The notes beneath the pieces were generated by a model that worked only from the letters and a program-made list of their open reading frames with translations, was not told the DNA's origin and searched no databases. Of a stretch of DNA of 64,000 nt, positions 27,709-36,098 are shown piece after piece. Numbering within the stretch: the stretch's first letter is position 1; every line of letters begins with the position of its first letter. Both the position numbers and the translations under genes were made by a program. Source of the stretch: Acidobacteriota bacterium (GTDB taxonomy: Bacteria > Acidobacteriota > Terriglobia > Terriglobales > Acidobacteriaceae); the NCBI GenBank assembly GCA_021803035.1, contig JAJZME010000012.1, positions 1 to 64,000 on the forward strand. Direction: 5' to 3'.

Positions 27709-28719
27709 TCACTGAACCATCGAGGTCACCAGCATGCCCAATCCTGCCAGGAAGAACACAAACATCGCCGCGATCATACCGTTGGTTCTCCTGGAAGCTC
27801 CTTTGGTCTCCTTCCAGACGAAGACCCCCCAGATGGCCGCGATCATCGTTCCGCACTGTCCCAGGCCGTAGGCGATTGCGGGACTCGCCGCACTGGAAGC
27901 CACGAAGCTGGAGGTAACTCCAACACCGTTGATAAATCCGCCCAGCATCCCGATGGCATGGTACTTGGCCGTGCCGCTACGAAAATAATCGGCATAGGTC
28001 ACGCGCGGTCCCTGCACTGGATGCGCCATCAGGTAAGTGTTAAAGACGATGTTGGAAAGAAAAGATCCGACGCAGTAGACGATCACGCCCGCATAGGGGC
28101 CGAACTTGCCGGGTTCAAGATGGTTAAAATCGGGGGACAGGGATTTCTGCACCAGAAAATAGAACAGGCCCATCAGGACGCCGCCACTCAGCGCCAGAGA
28201 AATTCCCAGCCGCAACCGCCCGGACCCGCTGGTCGCGCGCTGGCAGTTGCGGTATACGAGCGAATCCAGAACGATGGCCATGGTGATGAGTCCGACGCCG
28301 GTGAAGATCAGCAGCGGCTCGCCTTTGGGCTGCGCGATGTAGTTGATCAGCACACCCTCGACCAGCGCCAGTCCAATGGCGATGGGATAGGCAACCGCCA
28401 TCCCCGCCAGATCCAGCGCGGCCATGAAGAGCATGTTGGCCAGGTTAAAGACGACGCCGCCTAGAAGCGCCCATCCATAGCTGCTCGCGCTTGCCTGAGA
28501 CAAGTCGGCGAAGAGTCTTCTGCCTTCCATGCCGAGCGAGCCGAACGTAAGGCCAATGGCCAGTGGCAGAAGCAGGTAGCCGATGGCCTGATCCCAATAG
28601 AACAGCGAAAAACTGTAGGAACGAGGCTCCATTTTCAGGGTATTGGCCCATGAGCCCCAGCACAACATCGTCAGAACGCACAGGGTGACAGCGATTGGAT
28701 ACGAGTGTACAGTGATCAT
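27709..28719 (-). CDS. GRP/ureide-permease-like sugar transporter
   Basis: 336 aa with ten probable TM helices, starting PIAVTLCVLTMLCWGSWANT, the signature of the GRP/RhaT-like drug-metabolite-transporter branch that takes up glucose, rhamnose or related sugars by cation symport. Another conserved stretch is GLGQCGTMIAAIWGVFVWKE near residue 285. The ATG overlaps the epimerase stop (ATGA, 28716-28719), so the two are coupled. It is the only inner-membrane sugar uptake gene in the island; no ABC or PTS importer is present. Confidence 0.82.
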   Translation of the reverse strand: MITVHSYPIAVTLCVLTMLCWGSWANTLKMEPRSYSFSLFYWDQAIGYLLLPLAIGLTFGSLGMEGRRLFADLSQASASSYGWALLGGVVFNLANMLFMAALDLAGMAVAYPIAIGLALVEGVLINYIAQPKGEPLLIFTGVGLITMAIVLDSLVYRNCQRATSGSGRLRLGISLALSGGVLMGLFYFLVQKSLSPDFNHLEPGKFGPYAGVIVYCVGSFLSNIVFNTYLMAHPVQGPRVTYADYFRSGTAKYHAIGMLGGFINGVGVTSSFVASSAASPAIAYGLGQCGTMIAAIWGVFVWKETKGASRRTNGMIAAMFVFFLAGLGMLVTSMVQ

Positions 28720-29405
28720 GCGACCCGCCCCAGATTATCCACGAGGTTGCGAACAGCGTTGATGGCCTCAGGTATGGAATAGTCCTTCTGAAAGATGCTG
28801 GACGTTCCACCTACAAGCATGGTTGCGCCCGCGCGCACCATCTCCGGAATATGCGCAAAACTAACGTTGCCGTCGACTTGCAGATCGACATTCCAGTGTC
28901 CGCATGTGTCGAGCATTTGTCGCGTATCTGCAATCTTTCGCAGCATTGCGGGAATTAGCCGCTGGCCGGCGGCTCCAGGATTGACCGTCATCACCGTCAC
29001 CGCATCAATATCGTCGAGGATGTATTCAAGGGACTCGACGGGTGTAGCCGGATTCAGTGCGACTCCGGAGCGTGCGCCGGCATTACGGATTTGCTGCAGC
29101 ACCTTCTGTACCTGGTGTGTGGCTTCAAAATGGATAGTGATGGATGCGGCGCCCGCCGTGGCCGCCCTGTCGACATAGCGCTCCGGCTGTTCGATCATCA
29201 GGTGGCAATCCAGGGGGACATCGGTGATCCCACGAATTGTCTCCATGACAGAAAAGTCCAGGGCAAAGTTATCGACGAAGCGGCCGTCCATAATATCGAT
29301 GTGGAGGAAGTCGATATGCGCGGCGCTGAGTTGCCGCAGGTCGGCTTCGAGCGCGGCAAAATTTGCGCATGCAACCGAAGCTCCGAGTTGGATCGGCTTC
29401 GTCAA
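28716..29405 (-). CDS. alsE: AlsE-like D-allulose-6-phosphate 3-epimerase
   Basis: 229 aa of the ribulose-phosphate-3-epimerase family. Metal ligands are in LHIDIMDGRFVDN (near 35), PLDCHLMIEQPERY (near 67) and LQVDGNVS (near 175). Several segments read like E. coli AlsE rather than Rpe: LNPATPVESLEYI, VTVMTVNPGAAGQ, VDGN (not VDGGI) and VGGTSSIFQ. AlsE turns D-allulose-6-phosphate into fructose-6-phosphate. It is the promoter-proximal gene of the operon with permease, rpiB, ROK kinase and GH127. A plain pentose epimerase cannot be excluded. Confidence 0.75.
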   Translation of the reverse strand: MTKPIQLGASVACANFAALEADLRQLSAAHIDFLHIDIMDGRFVDNFALDFSVMETIRGITDVPLDCHLMIEQPERYVDRAATAGAASITIHFEATHQVQKVLQQIRNAGARSGVALNPATPVESLEYILDDIDAVTVMTVNPGAAGQRLIPAMLRKIADTRQMLDTCGHWNVDLQVDGNVSFAHIPEMVRAGATMLVGGTSSIFQKDYSIPEAINAVRNLVDNLGRVA

Positions 29406-29466
29406 GCCAGCAGCCTCGTTCCTTCCACCGGTTCCCGGTACGCGTGCGTCGCAGCGAGTGCAGCCA

Positions 29467-29478
29467 TGAAAGCTTTCA
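29467..29478. promoter_or_regulatory. Operator C (perfect palindrome)
   Basis: TGAAAGCTTTCA, the only perfect palindrome of the set and the best consensus half-site pair. It lies 15 bases past the -10 box of the minus-strand operon promoter and about 60 bases before the epimerase ATG. Confidence 0.8.
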
Positions 29479-29493
29479 ATAGTTTTGAAAGGA

Positions 29494-29522
29494 AGTGTAG
29501 AGATACTTCAGAAAGTTGTCAA
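29494..29522 (-). promoter_or_regulatory. Promoter of the alsE-like operon
   Basis: On the minus strand TTGACA (29522-29517), 17 bp, TACACT (29499-29494). Confidence 0.75.
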
Positions 29523-29634
29523 GGCATGATTTTGAGCGCGATGTCCAGTCCTGATTTCAAGCCCCCGCGCTCGCCAGGGCGGCATCCGCCCCACGGGGTT
29601 CTTTTCTGAAAGCGGCGCCCGGCAAGAATTGTGG

Positions 29635-29663
29635 TTGACAGAAAAGCGCAGCCGCAGTAACGT
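29635..29663 (+). promoter_or_regulatory. Promoter of the RbsD/FucU-like gene
   Basis: TTGACA (29635-29640), 17 bp, TAACGT (29658-29663). Confidence 0.65.
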
Positions 29664-29675
29664 TCATGCAGAGCT

Positions 29676-29689
29676 TTGAAACCATTCAA
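29676..29689. promoter_or_regulatory. Operator D
   Basis: TTGAAACCATTCAA, 13 bases past the -10 box counted to TGAAA. Confidence 0.6.
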
Positions 29690-29757
29690 TGCGCGCCGGC
29701 CCTCCCGGGTAGGCGTGTTACCTGGATTGGACCTTTGCTTGCAGGGGAAGTGAACCT

Positions 29758-30318
29758 ATGTTGAAGACGCTGACTGTGCTGCACACTCCAGAGCTGCTCC
29801 ACACCTTGGCTTCAATGGGGCATGGCGACGAAATCGCGCTGGTGGATTCCAATTATCCTGCTGTATCGACGGGCCAGCGGGTGATTCGCCTGGACGGCGC
29901 CAGCCTGGCTGAGACGCTGGAGGCATGCCTGCAGCTCATGCCACTGGACAACTTTGTTCAGGAACCCGCCTTGCGCATGCAGCAGGTTCATGCGCCCGAG
30001 GAGATTCCGGAAGTGCAGCAGACGTGCCAGAAAATCATTGACAGGGCGGAAGGGAAGCATGTGCCGCTCGCGGGGATTCCGCGGGAAGCGTTTTATGAAC
30101 GCTCGCGGCAGGCGTTTGCGGTGCTGATTACCGGTGAACAGCGGCCCTATGGCTGCATTCTGCTGAAGAAGGGGGTGGTCTTCCCCGCTTCAGTTGGCGA
30201 GGTGTCGCCGACAGGCAACGGCGCGGGGCGTGCCTCTGCTGCAGCCACGTCCCGCGCACACGACAAAGTTGAAACCCGCTCTGGCGGTGCCGGTCACGCC
30301 GGCCACAACGGACATTGA
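29758..30318 (+). CDS. RbsD/FucU-family sugar mutarotase with His/Gly tail
   Basis: 186 aa. LLHTLASMGHGDEIALVDSNYPA holds the catalytic His and Asp of the RbsD/FucU family, which interconverts anomers (or pyranose/furanose forms) of ribose or fucose. ERSRQAFAVLITGEQRPYGCILLKKGVV (quoted in two motifs) is the typical family end at about residue 143. About 40 further residues are Gly/Ala/Ser/His-rich (GGAGHAGHNGH at the terminus), absent from normal members. It precedes the clan GH-A gene by about 100 bases and may be co-transcribed with it. Confidence 0.85.
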   Translation: MLKTLTVLHTPELLHTLASMGHGDEIALVDSNYPAVSTGQRVIRLDGASLAETLEACLQLMPLDNFVQEPALRMQQVHAPEEIPEVQQTCQKIIDRAEGKHVPLAGIPREAFYERSRQAFAVLITGEQRPYGCILLKKGVVFPASVGEVSPTGNGAGRASAAATSRAHDKVETRSGGAGHAGHNGH

Positions 30319-30421
30319 AACTGAACACGCCTGCCGGACGTCCCTTTCGTCGCCGCAATAGCGCAGAATCTGGACGCACCGGAGGGGTGGGATCATTCTT
30401 GATCAGAAGGCAGGCAAGATC

Positions 30422-31966
30422 ATGCGAACTCGGCAAGGCATTCTCTTTGCTCTCCTCGCGGCGATGGCCGCCATTCCGGCTTTGGCCGCGCCTCCCGCCG
30501 AAAACGGTTCGGCCTCGGTCACTGCACAGTGGACGAATATCGAGCGCGTGTCGGACACTGTTCCGACCACCCAGATTCTGGCGCATGCCTTCACGATGCG
30601 CAGCAACCCGCTCCACGACCCGCTTTTCAGAGCCCTTCGCAATCTGCACACCAACGACACGCGCCTGCAATTTTGGTTTTCCGTGACCAATCTCGCGCTG
30701 CCGGAGTTGAAAGAACCGACGGCCACTGAAACCTTCTGGAATTTCAAATACATGGATGAGCTGGTCGCCGATTATTACGCCAACACATCGGGCCGGCACC
30801 ACATCAACATGGGCACCATCCCCCGCTGGATGTTCAAGGTCCCGCCTGTGACGATCCCGAGCGATCCCGCGGCTTCGTTCTATGCCTACACCGACGGCAC
30901 CCGCGGCGATCTGCTGAAGGACCCCAGCGGCAAGCAATTCGCGGATTACCAGGTGCGCCTCTTTGAGTGGTATACGAAAGGCGGGTTTACCGATGAGCTG
31001 GGCAAATACCACAAGTCCGGCCACTACTACAAGATCGACTACTGGGGCGTGCTGAACGAGCCCGATTTCGAAAACAAAATCACTGTTGAGCAGTACACCA
31101 GGATCTACGACGCGGTAACCACGGCCATCCACAAAATCGATCCTGAGGTTCAGTTCTTTGGGCCGGAAGTCTCCGGCGCGGAAGTCTCCTGGGCAAAGTA
31201 CTTCCTGAATCCGAAAAATCACAGCCCCGAAGCGCCTCCGGTAGCGTGGTTCAGCTTTCATAATTACGTCAATGCGCCGAACGATCCGTCTACCTGGCAT
31301 GCCAAATACTTCACCGATCCGGCGAGTGGCCCGACCGATGGCGCCTCGGCCAACGCCTTCGCGGAAAGAATCCAGCAGGTGATGAAGATTCGTGACGGCC
31401 TTTCGCCGAAGACCAAACTGATTGTCGACGAAATGGGCACGTTCGACGTCGTGAAACCCGGCGAGGAGGCGTGTCGCGCCAATGAGCCCTACACGGCCTT
31501 CAATCCGCTTTACTGGAACGCAAACGGCGCCAACTGGGCGGTCAATTTCATCACCGCGGAGCGACTGGGCCTGCCGCTTATCAGCGTCTCGCAGATGGTC
31601 GGTTACCCAACGCAATGCCCGTCGATCGCAATGTTCGATCCGGATACGGCAAAGCCCAACGCGCACTACTGGGTGCTGTACCTGGTCAATAGAAATTTCG
31701 GGCCGGGCGACAAGCTGGCCGCAACCAGGTCTTCTTCAGAAGATGTTGTGGCCCAGGCGTCAATCACTCCTGGCGGTCGAAAGGTGCTGCTGATCAATAC
31801 AACCGACCAGCCGATGGACGTCGATCTCTCAGGGGTGTTTTATATGCCGAACCTGACCGCCGAAGTAGTCGACCAGACTTCAGGAGAAGACCAGCCCCGG
31901 CGGGAGAGCCTGACTGACCGGCACATCACGCTGGCGCCATTTGCGGTCGCCGTCGTGCTGCAGTAA
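30422..31966 (+). CDS. Exported clan GH-A glycoside hydrolase (GH39-like)
   Basis: 514 aa. The signal peptide (LLAAMAAIPALA) ends near residue 23. The TIM-barrel shows WGVLNEPDFEN near residue 207, where the Asn-Glu pair is the clan GH-A acid/base, and KLIVDEMGTFD near 337 with the likely nucleophile Glu. A C-terminal beta-sandwich (from about 430: VLLINTTDQPMDVDLSG) closes the chain. These features fit GH39 (beta-xylosidase, alpha-L-iduronidase) or a near relative; the exact family and sugar are not certain. It sits between the mutarotase and the GH13 gene on the same strand. Confidence 0.7.
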   Translation: MRTRQGILFALLAAMAAIPALAAPPAENGSASVTAQWTNIERVSDTVPTTQILAHAFTMRSNPLHDPLFRALRNLHTNDTRLQFWFSVTNLALPELKEPTATETFWNFKYMDELVADYYANTSGRHHINMGTIPRWMFKVPPVTIPSDPAASFYAYTDGTRGDLLKDPSGKQFADYQVRLFEWYTKGGFTDELGKYHKSGHYYKIDYWGVLNEPDFENKITVEQYTRIYDAVTTAIHKIDPEVQFFGPEVSGAEVSWAKYFLNPKNHSPEAPPVAWFSFHNYVNAPNDPSTWHAKYFTDPASGPTDGASANAFAERIQQVMKIRDGLSPKTKLIVDEMGTFDVVKPGEEACRANEPYTAFNPLYWNANGANWAVNFITAERLGLPLISVSQMVGYPTQCPSIAMFDPDTAKPNAHYWVLYLVNRNFGPGDKLAATRSSSEDVVAQASITPGGRKVLLINTTDQPMDVDLSGVFYMPNLTAEVVDQTSGEDQPRRESLTDRHITLAPFAVAVVLQ

Positions 31967-32038
31967 GCGAAGTGAAATGGCTGCATCGCTTCCAGTGCGC
32001 CGTGCGGCCGCTTTCTTGAAGGTGCAGAGGCCGAAGTC

Positions 32039-33469
32039 ATGCCCCATGTAAGGACACAAGGCCGCTCCGGGCCGATCTTGGCCAGCCTGGCGCGCGGTTT
32101 GATCGCACTTCTGCTGCTGGCCGCGCCGCTCGCTGCAGCCAGTGCGCAGAACCTCTCCTTTGGCTTGCAGGCTGCGCGTCCGGTTCCGCCCTGGCTCCAT
32201 CGCGCAACCATCTACGAACTCTGGCTCAACGCGTTCAGCAAGGAAGGCAATCTGCGCGGCGCAATTCCCGGCCTGAAACACATTGCTGATCTGGGCGCGA
32301 CGATCGTCTATCTGGGCCCCATCGCAAAACGCTCAGCGGATCCATATGCCTCGCCTTACGGCATTGCCGACTACAATGCCATCGATCCCGCGTGCGGCAC
32401 CGACCAGGACCTGCGCGACTTTGTCGCAGCCGCGCACGCCCTGCATCTCAAGGTGATGCTGGACATCGTCTACTATCACACCGCGGCAGATAACGTCATG
32501 ATGCGGAAGGATCCGGCCTTCTACGTCAAAACGCAGGACGGCCGCATCGCGCGCGGCTTCTGGAACCAGCCGCTGCCCGACTTCAGCAAGCCGGAAGTGC
32601 GCAATTACCTGATCGACAGCCTCGTGCACTGGGTCCGCGATTTCGGCATCGACGGCTTTCGCTGCGATGTTGGCGGCGGCGTTCCCGAGTCATTCTGGGT
32701 GGATGCCCGCAAGGCACTGAACAAGATCAACCCCAACGTCATTCTCCTTTCAGAGTCGGACCGCCCCGACGATCAATTGCAGGCATTCGACATCAATTAC
32801 AACTTCAACTATTACCTGGCTCTGCGTTCCGTGTTGCGCGACGGCGCTCCCGCCAGCACCATTCGCAAAAGCTGGGAAGAGATGCACTCGACCATGCCGC
32901 GCGGCGCCCGCCTGCTGCACTTCAGCGACAACCATGACTGGCCGCGCGCTGTCATGCAGTTCGGAGAGAAAGGCGCATGGGCCGCTTCGGTTCTGGACTT
33001 CACCCTCGACGGCATTCCATTTCTCTATAACGGCCAGGAGGTCGCGGATCCAACCGCAACTTCCTGGATAAAGCCCGCGCCCATTCGTTGGAGCGATGCG
33101 GGGAATCCCGCCGATCAAAAATCGATCGAAGCGACGCTCGCCAACTACAAAAAGCTCTTTGCCATGCGCGCCTCCGAGCCGGCGCTGACCTCGGGCAGCG
33201 TGATCTGGATCAACAACACGCAACCCGACAGCGTCGTGAGCTTTCTGCGCAAGCTCGGTAGCACGGAGATCCTAGTCATCCTCAACCTCTCGAACCGCGA
33301 TGTGCACGTTACGGTGGATCTGCCGGTGATGGACTATTTCAAAGTGCAGAATCTTCTGAGTCCGGGCTTGACCTGGTTTTCGCTCTATTCGGGCCGTGTT
33401 TCTGCCGATCTCGCAGCCTACGGCTACGTCGTAGGCAAAAGGATACCGCTCGCTCCGCTCGCCCAATAG
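32039..33469 (+). CDS. Exported GH13 alpha-amylase-family enzyme
   Basis: 476 aa with an N-terminal signal region (LIALLLLAAPLAAASAQ, to about residue 37). GH13 motifs: MLDIVYYHT (region I, D142), GIDGFRCDVGG (nucleophile D210), VILLSESDRP (acid/base E239) and FSDNHDWP (D300). The C-terminal beta domain ends near residue 470. The short length and missing B-domain insertions suggest a small-oligosaccharide alpha-glucosidase or trehalose/maltose-type enzyme rather than an endo-amylase. Follows the GH-A gene by 72 bases, probably one transcript. Confidence 0.85.
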   Translation: MPHVRTQGRSGPILASLARGLIALLLLAAPLAAASAQNLSFGLQAARPVPPWLHRATIYELWLNAFSKEGNLRGAIPGLKHIADLGATIVYLGPIAKRSADPYASPYGIADYNAIDPACGTDQDLRDFVAAAHALHLKVMLDIVYYHTAADNVMMRKDPAFYVKTQDGRIARGFWNQPLPDFSKPEVRNYLIDSLVHWVRDFGIDGFRCDVGGGVPESFWVDARKALNKINPNVILLSESDRPDDQLQAFDINYNFNYYLALRSVLRDGAPASTIRKSWEEMHSTMPRGARLLHFSDNHDWPRAVMQFGEKGAWAASVLDFTLDGIPFLYNGQEVADPTATSWIKPAPIRWSDAGNPADQKSIEATLANYKKLFAMRASEPALTSGSVIWINNTQPDSVVSFLRKLGSTEILVILNLSNRDVHVTVDLPVMDYFKVQNLLSPGLTWFSLYSGRVSADLAAYGYVVGKRIPLAPLAQ

Positions 33470-33586
33470 CAATCCAGAGGGAGGGATCGGCATGGCTGCC
33501 GGACAGAAGGTGCGCGCATGAGACCCGCCGCCTGCATGAACTCGTGGGCCCGCGCATCAGGAATTCCGCTCCCGGCTCCGGCCCCG

Positions 33587-35923
33587 TCAGCGGCTCGCCG
33601 CGCCGTGCATGTAGATCTCGTACCGCCGCTGGTACTCCTGCTCGTATTCGCGGACCGCCTGGTTGAAGCTCCAGTCGGGAGCGTCGCTGTTCCGCGTCCA
33701 CTTCAGAGTGACTTCATGCGCATCGGCCGGAATGCGCACCAGCCCACCGGTATGTGCTGCGGGCTTGCCATCGACCGTCACCGCAGAAACCGTCGCAAAC
33801 CACGGCAGATGAAGCAGAACCGCTTCCGGCTGCTTCTTCCACTGCATCTGCAGATCGATCCTGGCCGAGTGATCATCCGGCTGCGTCAGCGTAAATCCCG
33901 CCTCTCCGAATTTTGTCGGCGCGCGCTCCACGCGGATGACCTTGCCCGCACCCATCCATGCCGGCGACATCACCGTCAGCAGGTGAACCTGATTTCCATC
34001 TTCGCGGATCATCATGTCGCGGAGCATGATGCGGAACTCGGCCGCAAACCAGCCGTGCGGGGGCAGGTTATCGGCAAAATCACGGTCGCCCCAGGGCCGG
34101 ATCGCGAACTCGAAGCCCTCCTGCGTCGAGCTGGTGTGCACCAGCACCGCATAGAGGTCCTTTACCGGCTGCCGTTGTTCGCCGCGCACGATCTCTGTCA
34201 GCGTATTCTTCATAATCAGGTAATCGTGCAGAAAACGGCCGTCGCCGTAGGTCGTCAGGCCCTCCTGGTACTTGCTCTCGACCTCCTTCAGGGTGGCCGT
34301 AATCAGCGGATCGTCAGGCGCAAAAATGTGTTCTGGATACGTGCCCAGCAGGTTGCCCCAATCCTGTCCTTTGCACTGGCCATCCAGCGAAGGTGGAATA
34401 TACCCGCCGTCGATAGCGGTGCAGCGCGAGAGCGCCTTGAGAAAGTCTTTGCGGTAAGCGTAATAGTCAGCCCGGTACGCGGCAGCCTTCGCGGGCGCTC
34501 CCACGGCGTCTGCCAAAACTGCGGCATTTTTCAAACCGCCCAGGGCCAGCAGATTGTAACCGGTGATGTGCCCCTCGACGTACTCGTTGTCCTTCACATC
34601 GGAAGCTGGTATCAAGTGCAGTGGATCGGCGGCGCGTGCGGCATTCAGCCACGCAACGGCGCGCTCCACGGATGGGAAAACGCTCTGGGCAAATGCCAGA
34701 TCGTGCGTCATCAGGTAGTGCTGTCCATAGATCCAAAGCACCTCGCCCAGCGCGTCATATTGCCCCGGCTGCGACAGAAACAATCCGTCCGGCCGCTGGA
34801 ATCGGGCAAAAAAAGCCAAATCCTGGCCGGCGATCTGCGAATAGCCGGTCAAATCGTACATGTCGACGATATCCGAAGCATCGCGCAGCCAGAATGCGTG
34901 GTAATGCAGCTTGTTTACGCACTGGATGTAGTTGTTGCCGATGTGGTCGCGCGCCAGCAGGTCATAAACCAGGCTCGCCCGGAACGTGTCGTTCACCTTC
35001 GCCTCCGGCACGCTGATCTGCATGCCGGCGCCGGCAATCTTTTCCCAATCCCGAATGGTTGCGGCCCGCTCCGCATCATAGCTGGCCTTGAGGAGCTTTC
35101 CGGTTTCCGCTCCCTCCGGAACCGGCACCAGCGGCATGAGAAACGTGATGGTTCTTTCAGCGCCCGGCGCAAGAATGCTGTTATAACTCACAAGGCCGAC
35201 CAGGCTAGTCGGGAAAACATGCAGCGCGCGCGGCGAGTTATCCGCCTGAATGTTATAGAACTGCTTCTCCGTCAGCATCCGCCGGTCCGGAGCGTCCGGG
35301 AAAAGATAAAAGACCTTTCCACTGCGCAGAAATGCGTGATCCGAAAAGCTGTATACCCAATTGGGATTGAATTCCACGCCCGGCTGGCGATACGCGCCCG
35401 GTTCCCCGTCATCCACGGGACGGCGGAAACGATGTGCCCCGGTACCGCTGCCGTTGGCGGTATCGTCCTGGTACCGCGTCGCTGCCGTCAGCACAGCCCG
35501 CGCCGGCCGATCGGTGATATTTTTTTCCGCCACACGCGCAAAGTTCACCAGCGTGCCATCGTGCAGTTTGGCCGTGAAGAACGTGAAGCGGTACTCGATC
35601 CCTTCCTGCGTGTGCGACATGTGCACGATGGGAATGTAACCCTCTTCAAGCGTGCGGATCCGCGGGGCGATGCGGCTCATCTCCGGTCCGGTCAAAAACA
35701 CCAGCTCGCCATAGCCGGTGTAAAGCGAGCCCTCCGGAGTAATTTCCGTAGCCAGCGGCGCATCCATTACTCCGATCTCGTCAACGGAATGCGAGTAGTA
35801 CGAAAACGGGCCTGGTTGCTGGTCAATCTTCGGATTGACCATCGCAGCCGGAACCTGCGCCTGGAGCAACGCCGCGGACAGCGCGAGAGGCAGCACCGGG
35901 ACAAACTTGCGAACGAAGAACAT
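33587..35923 (-). CDS. Exported six-hairpin glycosidase-like protein
   Basis: 778 aa from ATG 35923, where a signal peptide begins (MFFVRKFVPVLPLALSAALLQA); the open frame upstream of this is unsupported. The middle part (about residues 320-600) has the alternating helices of an alpha/alpha toroid: FWLRDASDIVDMYDLTG, GQDLAFFARFQRPDGLFL, EVLWIYGQHYLMTHDL, QDWGNLLGTYPEHIF. The N-terminal beta-sandwich and C-terminal beta-sandwich (IDLQMQWKKQPEAVLLHL) follow the plan of GH15/GH63/GH78-type enzymes, but no single family is identified. Acid candidates are the Asp and Glu in WLRDASD and SSTQEGFEF. It diverges from the GH36 gene. Confidence 0.65.
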   Translation of the reverse strand: MFFVRKFVPVLPLALSAALLQAQVPAAMVNPKIDQQPGPFSYYSHSVDEIGVMDAPLATEITPEGSLYTGYGELVFLTGPEMSRIAPRIRTLEEGYIPIVHMSHTQEGIEYRFTFFTAKLHDGTLVNFARVAEKNITDRPARAVLTAATRYQDDTANGSGTGAHRFRRPVDDGEPGAYRQPGVEFNPNWVYSFSDHAFLRSGKVFYLFPDAPDRRMLTEKQFYNIQADNSPRALHVFPTSLVGLVSYNSILAPGAERTITFLMPLVPVPEGAETGKLLKASYDAERAATIRDWEKIAGAGMQISVPEAKVNDTFRASLVYDLLARDHIGNNYIQCVNKLHYHAFWLRDASDIVDMYDLTGYSQIAGQDLAFFARFQRPDGLFLSQPGQYDALGEVLWIYGQHYLMTHDLAFAQSVFPSVERAVAWLNAARAADPLHLIPASDVKDNEYVEGHITGYNLLALGGLKNAAVLADAVGAPAKAAAYRADYYAYRKDFLKALSRCTAIDGGYIPPSLDGQCKGQDWGNLLGTYPEHIFAPDDPLITATLKEVESKYQEGLTTYGDGRFLHDYLIMKNTLTEIVRGEQRQPVKDLYAVLVHTSSTQEGFEFAIRPWGDRDFADNLPPHGWFAAEFRIMLRDMMIREDGNQVHLLTVMSPAWMGAGKVIRVERAPTKFGEAGFTLTQPDDHSARIDLQMQWKKQPEAVLLHLPWFATVSAVTVDGKPAAHTGGLVRIPADAHEVTLKWTRNSDAPDWSFNQAVREYEQEYQRRYEIYMHGAASR

Positions 35924-36098
35924 ATCAGTAGCTTTACGCTCACACGATGCAATGAGTTTGTGCCGAAGAGTAGCACAGGTGCCGGAGATAGTCCACGTGA
36001 GGAATCCCGCGAGTTCCAGATGAGCTGCGTCGAAGATCCGCAACCAGCGATGAATGAGATGAATAACCGGGCCCACCGGCAACAGAGGAAGACAAGCT
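35924..36098. other. Divergent intergenic region, no operator found
   Basis: 175 bases between the six-hairpin and GH36 genes. Unlike the other start regions of the island it has no TGAAA-type inverted repeat and no TTGACA box that I can see, so these two genes may be controlled differently. Confidence 0.5.

Larger units (their letters stand above)
29406..29757. promoter_or_regulatory. Divergent control region, epimerase operon / mutarotase gene
   Basis: 352 bases with one promoter and one operator for each direction, listed separately; nothing else seen. Confidence 0.65.
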
